A program made the position numbers and the translations under genes. From Methylophilaceae bacterium (GTDB lineage: Bacteria; Pseudomonadota; Gammaproteobacteria; Burkholderiales; Methylophilaceae): 61,714 bases of DNA. The notes under the pieces were generated by a model. The model had not been told where the DNA came from, searched no databases, and worked only from the letters and a program-made list of their open reading frames with translations. The stretch covers positions 1 through 61,714 of the forward strand of contig JACMMS010000022.1 of NCBI GenBank assembly GCA_014378915.1. The letters run 5' to 3'. Positions 34,754-43,900 of the stretch are shown one piece after another (the stretch's first letter is position 1; each line of letters opens with the position of its first letter).

Positions 34754-36583
34754 ATGACAAACCCAGCCGCAATACCCCCCAAACGCATTACCTCACTCAA
34801 AGATTTGTGGCCATTTTTAAAGCCATATAGAAAACAATCAGCGTTGGCATTTGTGCTGTTGTGCTTGGCTTCTGGCGCATTATTGTTAGTGCCATTAGCT
34901 TTCAGAGATTTAATCGACTTTGGTTTTGGCGCGGCAAAGACAACTGCAAGCTCATCTCTAACCAACTCTGTTATCAATAGTGGCGGTGTAGCCTCTCATA
35001 TTAGCTTAAATAGCCATTTCGGCATTTTATTTGGCTTAGCCGCATTCTGGGCACTGATGGTAGCCTCTCGATATTACACGGTGGCATGGATAGGTGAACG
35101 CGTCACGGTAGATTTACGTAGCGCTGTTTATGGTCGCGTACTGACTCAATCTCCACAATTTTTTGAGACATTGCAAACTGGCGAAGTATTATCACGACTT
35201 ACTGGTGATACCACCCTCATACAGACGGTAGTTGGGAGCTCAGCCTCTATGGGCTTACGTAGCCTATTTCAATTTGTTGGCGGCATGATCATGCTGGCAG
35301 TCACCAGTCTCTATTTGTTCTCAATCAATATTGGGCTAATGATATGCCTAATTCTGCCAATTATGCTGATTGGACGCTCAGTTAAAAAGCTTTCACGCGA
35401 ATCACAAGACCGAATTGCAGATAGCTCTGCCATGGCCGGTGAGATTTTAAATGCCATGCCAACGGTGCAATCTTATACGCAAGAACAACGTGAAATTAAA
35501 CGCTTCAGCAATAGTGCAGAGTTAAGCTTTACTACAGCCATACGCCGCGTGCGTGTGCGCGCCCTGCTCACTGCCATCATTATTACCGCAGTGATGGGAA
35601 CAATTATTTTTGTTTTGTGGCTAGGGGCACGTCAAGTTAGCCAAGGCACGATGACAGGAGGCGAACTGGCTTCATTTGTGCTCTATGCAGCCATGGTGGC
35701 AGGTAGTGTAAGTACCATGGCCGAGGTTTGGGGTGATGTGATGCGTGCAGCGGGTGCAACTGAACGCTTGTTAGAGCTATTACATGCTGAGCCTGCGATT
35801 GCTGAGGCCGCTAAGCCCAAAAGCTTAACCATCAATACGCAAGCAGCCATTGTATTTAATGATGTAAGTTTTAATTATCCTTCACGTCCTTTAACACCTG
35901 CACTAAAAAATATCACGCTTAATATTGCTGCTGGTGAAACCATTGCGTTAGTTGGTCCATCTGGTGCTGGTAAAACAACCATGTTTCAGTTATTACTGCG
36001 TTTTTATGATGTAAAAACGGGAAGTTTGTGCATTAATGGGCAAGATATTCGTGAGCTTACGTTAGAAACTTTGCGTGGAATGATTGCGATTGTGCCGCAA
36101 GATCCAGTGATTTTTTCTGCCAATGTCATGGAAAATATCCGTTATGGTCGCTATGATGCCAGCGATGGGGAAGTTATTGCAGCTGCTGAATCTGCACAAG
36201 TTGCACAATTTGTAGCACAGCTACCACAAGGTTACGAAACGTTTTTAGGTGAACGTGGCACACGATTATCGGGGGGTCAACGCCAGCGTATTGCCATCGC
36301 ACGCGCAATTTTAAAAGATGCACCCCTCTTGTTATTAGATGAAGCGACCAGCGCTCTGGATGCAGAATCTGAAATATTAGTTCAACAAGGCTTAAATGCC
36401 GCCATGCAAGGGCGCACTACGTTCATCATTGCACACCGCTTAGCCACCGTGCAGAAAGCTGACCGCATTGTGGTAATGGAAAGTGGTGAGATTGTAGAAG
36501 TCGGCAATGCTGCCGAGTTACGCAATAAAGATGGATTATATGCGCGGCTTGCGAGCTTACAATTTAATGTAGATGAAGTTTAA
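34754..36583 (+). CDS. MsbA-like ABC exporter (fused membrane and ATPase domains)
   Basis: This 609-residue protein has a six-helix ABC exporter domain (about 20-330), then the ATPase: Walker A GPSGAGKTT (about 400), signature LSGGQRQRIAIARAIL (about 505), Walker B LLLLDEATSALD and the His switch in IIAHRLATV. It acts as a homodimer. The MsbA/LmrA group moves lipids, lipopolysaccharide cores or drugs. Neighbouring lipid genes (clsB, pqi) make a lipid substrate possible but not shown. It is a single gene; no lpxK follows, so it is not the canonical msbA locus. Confidence 0.9.
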   Translation: MTNPAAIPPKRITSLKDLWPFLKPYRKQSALAFVLLCLASGALLLVPLAFRDLIDFGFGAAKTTASSSLTNSVINSGGVASHISLNSHFGILFGLAAFWALMVASRYYTVAWIGERVTVDLRSAVYGRVLTQSPQFFETLQTGEVLSRLTGDTTLIQTVVGSSASMGLRSLFQFVGGMIMLAVTSLYLFSINIGLMICLILPIMLIGRSVKKLSRESQDRIADSSAMAGEILNAMPTVQSYTQEQREIKRFSNSAELSFTTAIRRVRVRALLTAIIITAVMGTIIFVLWLGARQVSQGTMTGGELASFVLYAAMVAGSVSTMAEVWGDVMRAAGATERLLELLHAEPAIAEAAKPKSLTINTQAAIVFNDVSFNYPSRPLTPALKNITLNIAAGETIALVGPSGAGKTTMFQLLLRFYDVKTGSLCINGQDIRELTLETLRGMIAIVPQDPVIFSANVMENIRYGRYDASDGEVIAAAESAQVAQFVAQLPQGYETFLGERGTRLSGGQRQRIAIARAILKDAPLLLLDEATSALDAESEILVQQGLNAAMQGRTTFIIAHRLATVQKADRIVVMESGEIVEVGNAAELRNKDGLYARLASLQFNVDEV

Positions 36584-36648
36584 AAATCAAATGACAAAAA
36601 GTAATTGACAAACTTATTATTAGAAGCTTTCTTAGTATCATAGTCCGA

Positions 36649-36665
36649 TGTAAGATTTATGTAAG
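36649..36665 (+). promoter_or_regulatory. Response-regulator box before the metal-efflux operon
   Basis: TGTAAG at 36649-36654 and 36660-36665 (11-bp step) matches the operator at 5984-6000. TATTAT at 36691-36696 could be the -10. In that case transcription would begin around 36703 and the GTG at 36714, not the ATG at 36684, would be the first usable start codon. An alternative TTGACA at 36605-36610 lies upstream, with no good -10 at the right distance. Confidence 0.5.
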
Positions 36666-36713
36666 TTAATCTCAATAAGATAAATGAAAATATTATTAAT
36701 CGGTGATTTTGTT

Positions 36714-38015
36714 GTGCGAAAAAAAATAAGTTTTGTCAAATTGATGGTGTTAACGACTATTTTTTTTAATATAAATAGTTTTGCGGATGAAATACCACTG
36801 GATCATTTATCTCTTCAACAATCAGTGTCAGTTTTTGAGGCAAGTAATAAAGAGCTTTTATTAGCAAAACGGAATATCGAAGGCGCTGAAGCAGATAAGC
36901 TAACAGCCGCTCAAGCGCCAAACCCTGAAGTTAGTCTTGGCCTATCCAATTTAAACCTCAACTTCAGTCAAGGTAATAAAAATTCGCAACGTAGTAATAG
37001 TCTTTTTGATAAAACATTGCAATCTACAGTGCAAATTAGTCAATTACTTGAGCGTGGTAATAAGCGTGATTTAAGAACCTCCGTCGCTGATGATGCTTAT
37101 AAAGCCTCACAATTTGATTTTAAAGACACGCTTAGACAACAAGAATTAGCCCTTGAGAATGCCTACTACGACTTAGTGCTGGCACAAGAATCAGAAAAAA
37201 TTCAATCATCCAATGTGGATCTATACGAAAAATCACTTAATGCTGCTTCACTCAGGTTAAAAGCTGGCGATATTGCCGCATCAGATGTCGCACGTATTAA
37301 AGTGGATTTTCTGCGAGCACAAAATGATTTACGCCAATCAGTTGCCAATCGTCAAAAAGCACAGGCGACTTTAGCGTACATCATCGGCCAAGAAAAAAAT
37401 GTACAATCTATTGTTGCGACAGATACTTGGCCGCAAATTGAAGCATCCGCAACTACTCAATCAAATGAAAATAACACAGAAGATCGTGCAGACGTATTAG
37501 CGGCAAAAGCGAGATCACAACAAGCTGGTGAACTACGCAACTTAGCTCAATCGTTAAAAGCTAGGGATGTCACAGTCGCTTTAGCCTATCAACACTTTCC
37601 TGGCCAAGAGCCTGCGGTCGGTGTAAATACAATTGGCGCAACTGTCAGCTTTCCTCTATTTACGAATTATCAATATCAAGGTGAAATTGCACGTGCAGAA
37701 ACTAACTATTATATTGCTCAAGACTTAAAAGAACAAATTCAAGCACAGGCAATCAGAGATTTAAGTAAAGCGAAAGCAGATTTAAATGCTGCATTAGATA
37801 AAGTCAATCGCTTTGATGGACAAATGCTCGATGAAGGCAAAAAAGCGGCAGATGCAGCAGAGTTTGCTTATACACATGGAGCAGTAGACGTTACCTACTT
37901 ACTGGACTCACGTCGCACATTACATGCTATAGAATTGGATGCCGCTGCAAGTCATGCTGACTTTGCTAAATCACTTGCTGCTTGGCATGCCACTATTAAA
38001 AATGAGAAAGAATGA
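36714..38015 (+). CDS. CzcC/CusC-like outer-membrane efflux protein
   Basis: This protein of about 433 residues is a TolC-like outer-membrane factor of a heavy-metal RND system: two OEP repeats, with ANKELLLAKRNIEGAEADKLTAAQAPNPEVSL at the front and the RADVLAAKARSQQAGEL and GATVSFPLF motifs of the CzcC group. I prefer the GTG start at 36714 because it gives a normal signal peptide (MRKKISFVKLMVLTTIFF...SFADE) with GGTGAT before it; ATG 36684 would put ten hydrophobic residues in front. No lipobox Cys is present. First gene of czcCBA-type operon behind the regulator box. Confidence 0.85.
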   Translation: MRKKISFVKLMVLTTIFFNINSFADEIPLDHLSLQQSVSVFEASNKELLLAKRNIEGAEADKLTAAQAPNPEVSLGLSNLNLNFSQGNKNSQRSNSLFDKTLQSTVQISQLLERGNKRDLRTSVADDAYKASQFDFKDTLRQQELALENAYYDLVLAQESEKIQSSNVDLYEKSLNAASLRLKAGDIAASDVARIKVDFLRAQNDLRQSVANRQKAQATLAYIIGQEKNVQSIVATDTWPQIEASATTQSNENNTEDRADVLAAKARSQQAGELRNLAQSLKARDVTVALAYQHFPGQEPAVGVNTIGATVSFPLFTNYQYQGEIARAETNYYIAQDLKEQIQAQAIRDLSKAKADLNAALDKVNRFDGQMLDEGKKAADAAEFAYTHGAVDVTYLLDSRRTLHAIELDAAASHADFAKSLAAWHATIKNEKE

Positions 38016-39169
38016 TGAAAAAAACAATCGCTTATTTACTTGCTATTGCAAGCATCAACCTCACCAGCATATCGTTTGCGCAGGATGCAACTAACAAACA
38101 TGGTATAAAACAACCAACAAATAGCATTAATAGCACTCATACCAGCAACAAAAATGAAGTGGTATTAGCTGCGAATTCTAATCAACTAGTTAATTTAAAA
38201 ATTGAGCCTGTTAAAGAGATATTTGCGCCAAGTACTGAGCCACTGAATGGAAAAATTACCTTTGACGAAAATTACACATCTCGAATTGGTACGCCGATTG
38301 ATGGGCGAGTTGCAAAAATTAATGTGCAAGTCGGTGATTCAGTTAAAGCCGGTCAAGTACTCATGTTGATTGATGCACCTGACTTAGCTAACGCTTTGGC
38401 TGATTCACACAAAGCAAATGCAGACTTGCAGTTAAAAAAACAAGCCAAGGAACGTAATAACATGCTGTTTGAAGGCGGTGTAGTGGCTAAAAAAGATGTG
38501 GAAGGTACAGATGCTGACTACGCGGTAGCTGAAACCGAGATGGTACGTGCTAATAGCAAATTAAAAAGCTTAGGTTCATCCAATAAAATGATGGGTGAAA
38601 ACTATGCAATACGCGCACCGATTAGCGGCTTTATTATTGATAGGCAAGTCAATCCAGGCAACTTGCTGAGAGCTGATGCACAAAATCCCAGTTTCATTAT
38701 TAGCAACCCTCAGCACCTATGGGCAAGCATAGATTTACCAGAGCGTGATTTAAGTAAAGTAACCAAAAATCAAATGGTATCGATAGAAGTAGATGCCTAT
38801 CCTAATGAAATTTTTACTGGCCGTGTTCAATCCATGGGTCAAATGATGGATCCGATTACGCGCAGAATCCAAGTTCGATGCATAGTAGACGGTAAAGGTA
38901 AGCTTAAGCCTGAAATGTATGCCAGAGTTACCCCTATCAGTTCACGCAACTATAAAGTCTTAAAAATCCCAAACTCTGCACTTATTACAGATGGACTATA
39001 TAGCTATGTATTCGTAGAAAAATCAACAGGGCATTTAGCAAAAACAAAAGTCACTTTAAGTTCACAACAACTAGATTTTTCGATTGTAAATGAAGGGCTT
39101 AATGCAGGTGACCGTGTAGTGACTGTAGGAGCGATTTTACTCAATTCAGAGCTTTCATCTGAGCATTAA
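38012..39169 (+). CDS. CzcB/CusB-like membrane-fusion protein
   Basis: This 385-residue periplasmic adaptor has a signal peptide (AIASINLTSISFA), barrel-sandwich halves (GTPIDGRVAKINVQVGDSVKAG and IRAPISGFIIDRQVNPGN), a short helical hairpin, and a beta-barrel with WASIDLPERDLSKVTKNQMV. The C-terminal domain includes VPN-like IPNSALITDGLYSYVFVEKS. It has no His-rich metal-binding N-terminus of the CzcB kind. ATG at 38012 overlaps the upstream stop by four bases. Confidence 0.88.
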   Translation: MMKKTIAYLLAIASINLTSISFAQDATNKHGIKQPTNSINSTHTSNKNEVVLAANSNQLVNLKIEPVKEIFAPSTEPLNGKITFDENYTSRIGTPIDGRVAKINVQVGDSVKAGQVLMLIDAPDLANALADSHKANADLQLKKQAKERNNMLFEGGVVAKKDVEGTDADYAVAETEMVRANSKLKSLGSSNKMMGENYAIRAPISGFIIDRQVNPGNLLRADAQNPSFIISNPQHLWASIDLPERDLSKVTKNQMVSIEVDAYPNEIFTGRVQSMGQMMDPITRRIQVRCIVDGKGKLKPEMYARVTPISSRNYKVLKIPNSALITDGLYSYVFVEKSTGHLAKTKVTLSSQQLDFSIVNEGLNAGDRVVTVGAILLNSELSSEH

Positions 39170-39203
39170 TTTACTCATCATTCAATTAAATTAGGTCATA
39201 TGC

Positions 39204-42200
39204 ATGTTAGATAAATTAATTACCTTCTCACTTGAGCAACGCGTCTTCATTTTAATCGGCACTATTATATTGGTGATTGCAGGATGGATAGCAGTCACTA
39301 ACTTACCTATTGAGGCTTTTCCAGATGTAGAAGATGTACATGTGAGTATTGTGACCCAAGCTAATGGCTTAGCGCCTGAAGAAGTTGAGCGTGTAGTAAC
39401 CTTGCCGATTGAGCGTGGTATGAGCGGTGTGCCGCATTTATCACAAATGCGCTCAGTTTCAATTACAGGGCTTTCAGTTGTTACACTGACTTTTTCTGAA
39501 AAAACTGATGACTACTTTGCTAGGCAGCAGGTTTTAGAGCATCTACAAGGCATTTCTCTTCCCCCAAGTTATCAGCCATCGCTAGCGCCACTGACTACTG
39601 CTGTAGGTGAAATCTATCGCTATAAACTTGATGCTCCTGCTAGTATGCCACAGCGAGAAATTAGAGCGATTCAAGATTGGACGATAACCCCTATATTGCG
39701 CACAGTACCTGGAATTGCCGATATTACAAGCTTTGGCGGTTCAATTAAAGAATATCAAGTAAAAATTAATCCATATTTACTTAAAAAATTCAATGTCAGC
39801 ATTGATCAAGTCAATGTTGCGTTATCTAAAAATAGCTCTAATATCGGCGGCGGTACGATGCATCGCGGTGACGAAGCTTTGGTAGTAAGAGGTGTTGGAT
39901 TATATAAAAATATTAACGATATTGGGCAAACCGTCATTACTTCCCAAGATGGAAAACCAATACTGGTGAGTGATGTTGCACGTGTAGAAATTGGAGATAG
40001 GCCGCGCTCTGGTATTGTTTCTTACAATAAAGAAGATGATGTCGTTATTGGCATTGTGCTAATGACTAAAGGGCAGAACCCCGCAAAAGTCATTGATGCG
40101 CTGCGACTTAAAATCAATGAAATTAACGCCACTTTACCTGCTGGCGTAATAATCCATCCGTTATACGACCGTACCACTTTGATTAACCACACCGTAGATA
40201 CGGTAACCGAAAACTTAATCGTCGGCGCTTTACTCGTAGTGACTATTCTCATTATATTTTTACGTAATTGGCGTGCAGCGCTCATTGTTGCGGCTGTTAT
40301 CCCATTATCATTACTGTTTGCTTTTATCGTGATGGATATTTGCGGTGTATCGGCCAACTTGATTTCACTCGGCGCGGTCGACTTTGGCATTATCATCGAC
40401 AGTGCAGTTGTGTTGGTGGAGGCTTTAATGGTGCGGCTTGCACTTAATAATATTGAAGGTCACCATCAAGGTTACGGTAAGCGCATCCATAGCTTAAAAC
40501 ATACCGCGGTTGAAATGGGACGACCGATTCTATTTTCTAAACTCATTATTATTTTAGCATTTTTACCAATTTTTACCTTTCAAAAAGTTGAAGGTAAAAT
40601 ATTTTCACCCATGGCATTTACACTCAGCTTTGCCTTACTTGGTGCGATTATTTTAACGCTAACGTTAGTCCCTGCCTTGCTTTCTTATACGATGCGTAAG
40701 GGTAATATGGCAGAAAAGCATTCAAACTGGATGCATAACCTACAAACGTTTTACGGCAATGGCTTAAAGAAGCTAATCCCTTTCAGGTTACCGATACTTG
40801 GGGTTTCCGTATTACTACTCACCGTGACCTTGCTTTTAGCACCAAGACTAGGCTCAGAATTTTTACCTAAATTAGATGAAGGCAATATTTGGCTAACATT
40901 AGACTTACCACCTTCTAGTAGTATAGAAAAAACCAAGCAAATTGAACGTAAAGTACGCGCTATATTAATGAGTTATAAAGAAGTCGATATGGTGGTGAGT
41001 CATGTTGGCAGACCAGACGATGGTACCGACCCCAAAGGTCCTAATCATATAGAAATATTGGTTAATTTAAAATCACATAATACTTGGAGCTTTAGCAATA
41101 AAGATGCGCTGGTTGAAAGCATATCTAAAAAAATTCACGAGATACCTGGTATCCCTACCAACTTTTCACAAGTGATTCAAGATAATGTAGAAGAGGCACT
41201 TTCAGGTGTTAAGGGTGAAATTGCGATTAAAATATTTGGATCTGATTTAAGCGTTCTAGAATCTAAATCAGATGAAGTAGTGGCTGTATTAAAAGGTATT
41301 CGAGGCGCATCCGATGTAGATGCCATTCGTATTTCAGGTAATTCTGAACTCGATATCAACCTGCAAAAAGATAAACTAGCACGCTATGGCTTAAATGTAG
41401 ATGATGTAAACGCGACTATTCAAACTGCAATGGGTGGTTCTGCCGCCAACACATTTTATGACGGTGATAAACGCTTTGATGTAACGGTGCGGCTAGACCA
41501 TGATTTTAGAGATGCTTTTGATGATGTTGCTGAACTGCCAATAGCACTTCCCAATAATGCTGGGAGCATTCCATTAAGTGAAGTCGCTAATATTTCGATT
41601 AAACAAGGTGCATCTCGTGTAAGTCGTGAAGGTGTATCGCGCATCGTCTCGATTAAAGCCAACTTAACTAATCGTGATCAAGGTAGCTTTGTAAAAGAAG
41701 CTATGGAAAAAGTAAATCAAAAAGTTCACTTACCTCAAGGCTACACCATGACCTGGGGCGGACAATTTGAAAATCAGCAACGTGCCATGAAACGCTTAGA
41801 TGTCATTGTGCCATTATCTCTCATGCTGATATTTGTAGTATTGTTTAGCGCGTTTAAATCCGTTAAAAACTCATTGTTAGTGTTGTTAATGATTCCTTTT
41901 ACACTGATTGGTGGCTTAGCTGGGCTGGGCTTAGCTGGATTGCATTTATCGGTATCAGCAGCTGTCGGATTTATTGCATTGGCTGGTATTTCTGTACAAA
42001 ATGGTGTAATTATGGTGGAACAAATCAAACATCTATTATTAGAAGGCAAAGTGCAAACCAGTGCAATTTTGGAAGGTGCAACATCCAGATTAAGGCCTAT
42101 TTTAATGACTGCACTGATGGCTGGCATAGGCTTATTGCCAGCGGCACTTTCGCATGGCATGGGTTCTGAAACACAACGGCCTTTTGCAGTGGTCATTGTA

Positions 42201-42311
42201 GGTGGGTTGATTACAGCTACCTTCTTTACATTGCTGTTGATTCCACTGCTTTATCATTACTTTTCGGATGAGCCTAAAAATGTAGGTATGCGTGCGAATT
42301 TAGCAGACTAA
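39204..42311 (+). CDS. CzcA/CusA-family heavy-metal RND efflux permease
   Basis: This 1035-residue HME-type pump has MLDKLITFSLEQRVFILIGTII at the front, ALPIEAFPDV (NLPIEAFPDVEDVHV), and helix-4 motif VDFGIIIDSAVVLVEALMVR with the D-x5-D-x6-E charges of the CzcA group (proton/metal relay). The second half has NGVIMVEQI and the [20 protein letters not shown] motif. The DFG form favours divalent Zn/Co/Cd/Ni over Cu/Ag, but the exact metal is not certain. The stop abuts the stop of the convergent gene at 42312 with no gap. Operon ends here. Confidence 0.92.
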   Translation: MLDKLITFSLEQRVFILIGTIILVIAGWIAVTNLPIEAFPDVEDVHVSIVTQANGLAPEEVERVVTLPIERGMSGVPHLSQMRSVSITGLSVVTLTFSEKTDDYFARQQVLEHLQGISLPPSYQPSLAPLTTAVGEIYRYKLDAPASMPQREIRAIQDWTITPILRTVPGIADITSFGGSIKEYQVKINPYLLKKFNVSIDQVNVALSKNSSNIGGGTMHRGDEALVVRGVGLYKNINDIGQTVITSQDGKPILVSDVARVEIGDRPRSGIVSYNKEDDVVIGIVLMTKGQNPAKVIDALRLKINEINATLPAGVIIHPLYDRTTLINHTVDTVTENLIVGALLVVTILIIFLRNWRAALIVAAVIPLSLLFAFIVMDICGVSANLISLGAVDFGIIIDSAVVLVEALMVRLALNNIEGHHQGYGKRIHSLKHTAVEMGRPILFSKLIIILAFLPIFTFQKVEGKIFSPMAFTLSFALLGAIILTLTLVPALLSYTMRKGNMAEKHSNWMHNLQTFYGNGLKKLIPFRLPILGVSVLLLTVTLLLAPRLGSEFLPKLDEGNIWLTLDLPPSSSIEKTKQIERKVRAILMSYKEVDMVVSHVGRPDDGTDPKGPNHIEILVNLKSHNTWSFSNKDALVESISKKIHEIPGIPTNFSQVIQDNVEEALSGVKGEIAIKIFGSDLSVLESKSDEVVAVLKGIRGASDVDAIRISGNSELDINLQKDKLARYGLNVDDVNATIQTAMGGSAANTFYDGDKRFDVTVRLDHDFRDAFDDVAELPIALPNNAGSIPLSEVANISIKQGASRVSREGVSRIVSIKANLTNRDQGSFVKEAMEKVNQKVHLPQGYTMTWGGQFENQQRAMKRLDVIVPLSLMLIFVVLFSAFKSVKNSLLVLLMIPFTLIGGLAGLGLAGLHLSVSAAVGFIALAGISVQNGVIMVEQIKHLLLEGKVQTSAILEGATSRLRPILMTALMAGIGLLPAALSHGMGSETQRPFAVVIVGGLITATFFTLLLIPLLYHYFSDEPKNVGMRANLAD

Positions 42312-43049
42312 CTAGAATTTAAATGCAACGGATAATCTTAGCATGCTTTCTTGGCTAAAGTTTACTTTGGGTTCGTAGGCAAAGCGCAAAGAATATTTTG
42401 AAACATCATAAGTTATCGTGGAACCTGTAGCACGAATAGACTCACCGAAGGCATCATCAGGGCCGCTCTTATTAAAGATATCTAATGTTAACCTTTGAGC
42501 ATACACAAAAGATTGGCGAAAAACCAAGTGCATGATTTGTTGTCCATTATTAATCCTATCATCTTTTACGGTATATAAAGAAATGCTGGTATTTTCAGCA
42601 TTTCTCCAACCGACTCCATAAGTAATCGCATCATTAGGATCAAAATTAATATTATCATAAGGTCTCAAATTAGTTCGCCCGATGCCTGCTAACACAAAAA
42701 ATGGCGCACCAATTTCTGCATATTCAGACCATCCAAGAAAGCCATGCTCTGCAATTTGCAATGAAGAAGTTAAATGAGTATACATAAGCTCATCCGTACG
42801 TTCATAGCCTGCACGCAGTTGAGTAAAATTAGAAGAGCTTTCAGCATAATTACCAAGCCAAATTGTTTGATTACTTTTGCTAGCACGTAAATTAATATCG
42901 TTAGCTTTAGTAGACTCAGTAGAATAATGTGAGGCAGTTAGTTTATATTCAACCTTGTTTAGTTTTGGCTCTTCATCCGCCAACGCAAAGCCACTAACAA
43001 TGGCCAGTTTTAAGATTGCTATTATTACAATTTTTTTACTGGCTAACAT
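42312..43049 (-). CDS. Hypothetical outer-membrane beta-barrel protein
   Basis: I do not recognise this 245-residue protein. It has a signal peptide (IVIIAILKLAIVSGFALA, then DEEP) and a sequence of short alternating strands with many Tyr, Asn and Ser. It ends in RLSVAFKF, with the C-terminal Phe that marks outer-membrane barrels. Internal features are YGVGWRN and RFAYEPKVNF. It lies immediately downstream, convergently, of the metal-efflux operon and 50 bases upstream of rlmB on the same strand. A role in the envelope is inferred from signal peptide and C-terminus only. Confidence 0.7.
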   Translation of the reverse strand: MLASKKIVIIAILKLAIVSGFALADEEPKLNKVEYKLTASHYSTESTKANDINLRASKSNQTIWLGNYAESSSNFTQLRAGYERTDELMYTHLTSSLQIAEHGFLGWSEYAEIGAPFFVLAGIGRTNLRPYDNINFDPNDAITYGVGWRNAENTSISLYTVKDDRINNGQQIMHLVFRQSFVYAQRLTLDIFNKSGPDDAFGESIRATGSTITYDVSKYSLRFAYEPKVNFSQESMLRLSVAFKF

Positions 43050-43099
43050 GGATATCTGCCATAAACCTTTGACTATAATCCTCTAATAAAACTTACGCT

Positions 43100-43852
43100 T
43101 TAGATAACTAAGCTGCGCTGCCTACGCACTTCATACAAACAAATTCCACTCGCCACAGATACATTTAAGCTTTCTACAGAGCCATACATCGGAATGGTGA
43201 CTAAGGCATCACAGGTTTCAGCTGTTAAGCGGCGAATGCCCTCGCCTTCTGAACCTAATACAATGGCGATTGGGCCTTCTAACTTGGTATTTAGTAAGTT
43301 GCTTGGTGCATCCATTGTGGTACCGATCACAAAAACGCCAGCTTCTTGTAATTCACGAATAGTGCGTGCGAGATTAGTAACAGCAATAAACGGGACAGTC
43401 TCAGCCGCACCACTGGCTACTTTACGTACGGTGGCATTTAAGCCTACCGCACGATCTTTAGGGGCAATCACCGCATGCACACCCATGGCATCTGCCACGC
43501 GCAAGCAAGCACCTAAATTGTGGGGATCTTCTACACCATCTAAAATTAAAAAGAATGGTAGCTCGGTAAGGTCAGACTCTAAAATATCGTGAATATCTTT
43601 ATAAGGGATAGGTGTATCCACCACGCGTGCAATTACACCTTGATGACGACCATTCATGCCCGCCATGCCATCTAAACGTGACCGCTCTACTTCCATGGTG
43701 CGTACATTGTATTGCTCAGCCATTTTGAGCAAATCCTTCATACGTGCATCTATACGATCGCGGTCGATTAAAATTTCTTGGATGCTAGTACCATGTTGGC
43801 GTAAACGGCTTAAAACGGCGTGAAAGCCAAATAAAATACGGGTGTCGCTCAT
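43100..43852 (-). CDS. rlmB: 23S rRNA (guanosine-2'-O-)-methyltransferase RlmB
   Basis: This 250-residue SpoU-family enzyme methylates G2251 in the P-loop of 23S rRNA with S-adenosylmethionine. The substrate-binding N-terminal domain opens with [17 protein letters not shown]. The catalytic knot has the three SpoU motifs: [36 protein letters not shown] and [24 protein letters not shown]. It follows rnr on the same strand by 48 bases, the usual rnr-rlmB pairing. Confidence 0.95.
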   Translation of the reverse strand: MSDTRILFGFHAVLSRLRQHGTSIQEILIDRDRIDARMKDLLKMAEQYNVRTMEVERSRLDGMAGMNGRHQGVIARVVDTPIPYKDIHDILESDLTELPFFLILDGVEDPHNLGACLRVADAMGVHAVIAPKDRAVGLNATVRKVASGAAETVPFIAVTNLARTIRELQEAGVFVIGTTMDAPSNLLNTKLEGPIAIVLGSEGEGIRRLTAETCDALVTIPMYGSVESLNVSVASGICLYEVRRQRSLVI

Positions 43853-43900
43853 GTGTTACCTTTTGCTTTTCTAATTTAATGATATTGAATATTTTGATTT

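Noticed and set aside
40022-40396. 124-residue minus-strand frame inside czcA
   Set aside because: Antisense shadow of the helix-4 region, no ribosome site.
41774-42196. 140-residue minus-strand frame inside czcA
   Set aside because: Antisense shadow of conserved helices, rich in Asn, Ala and Pro, no motif.
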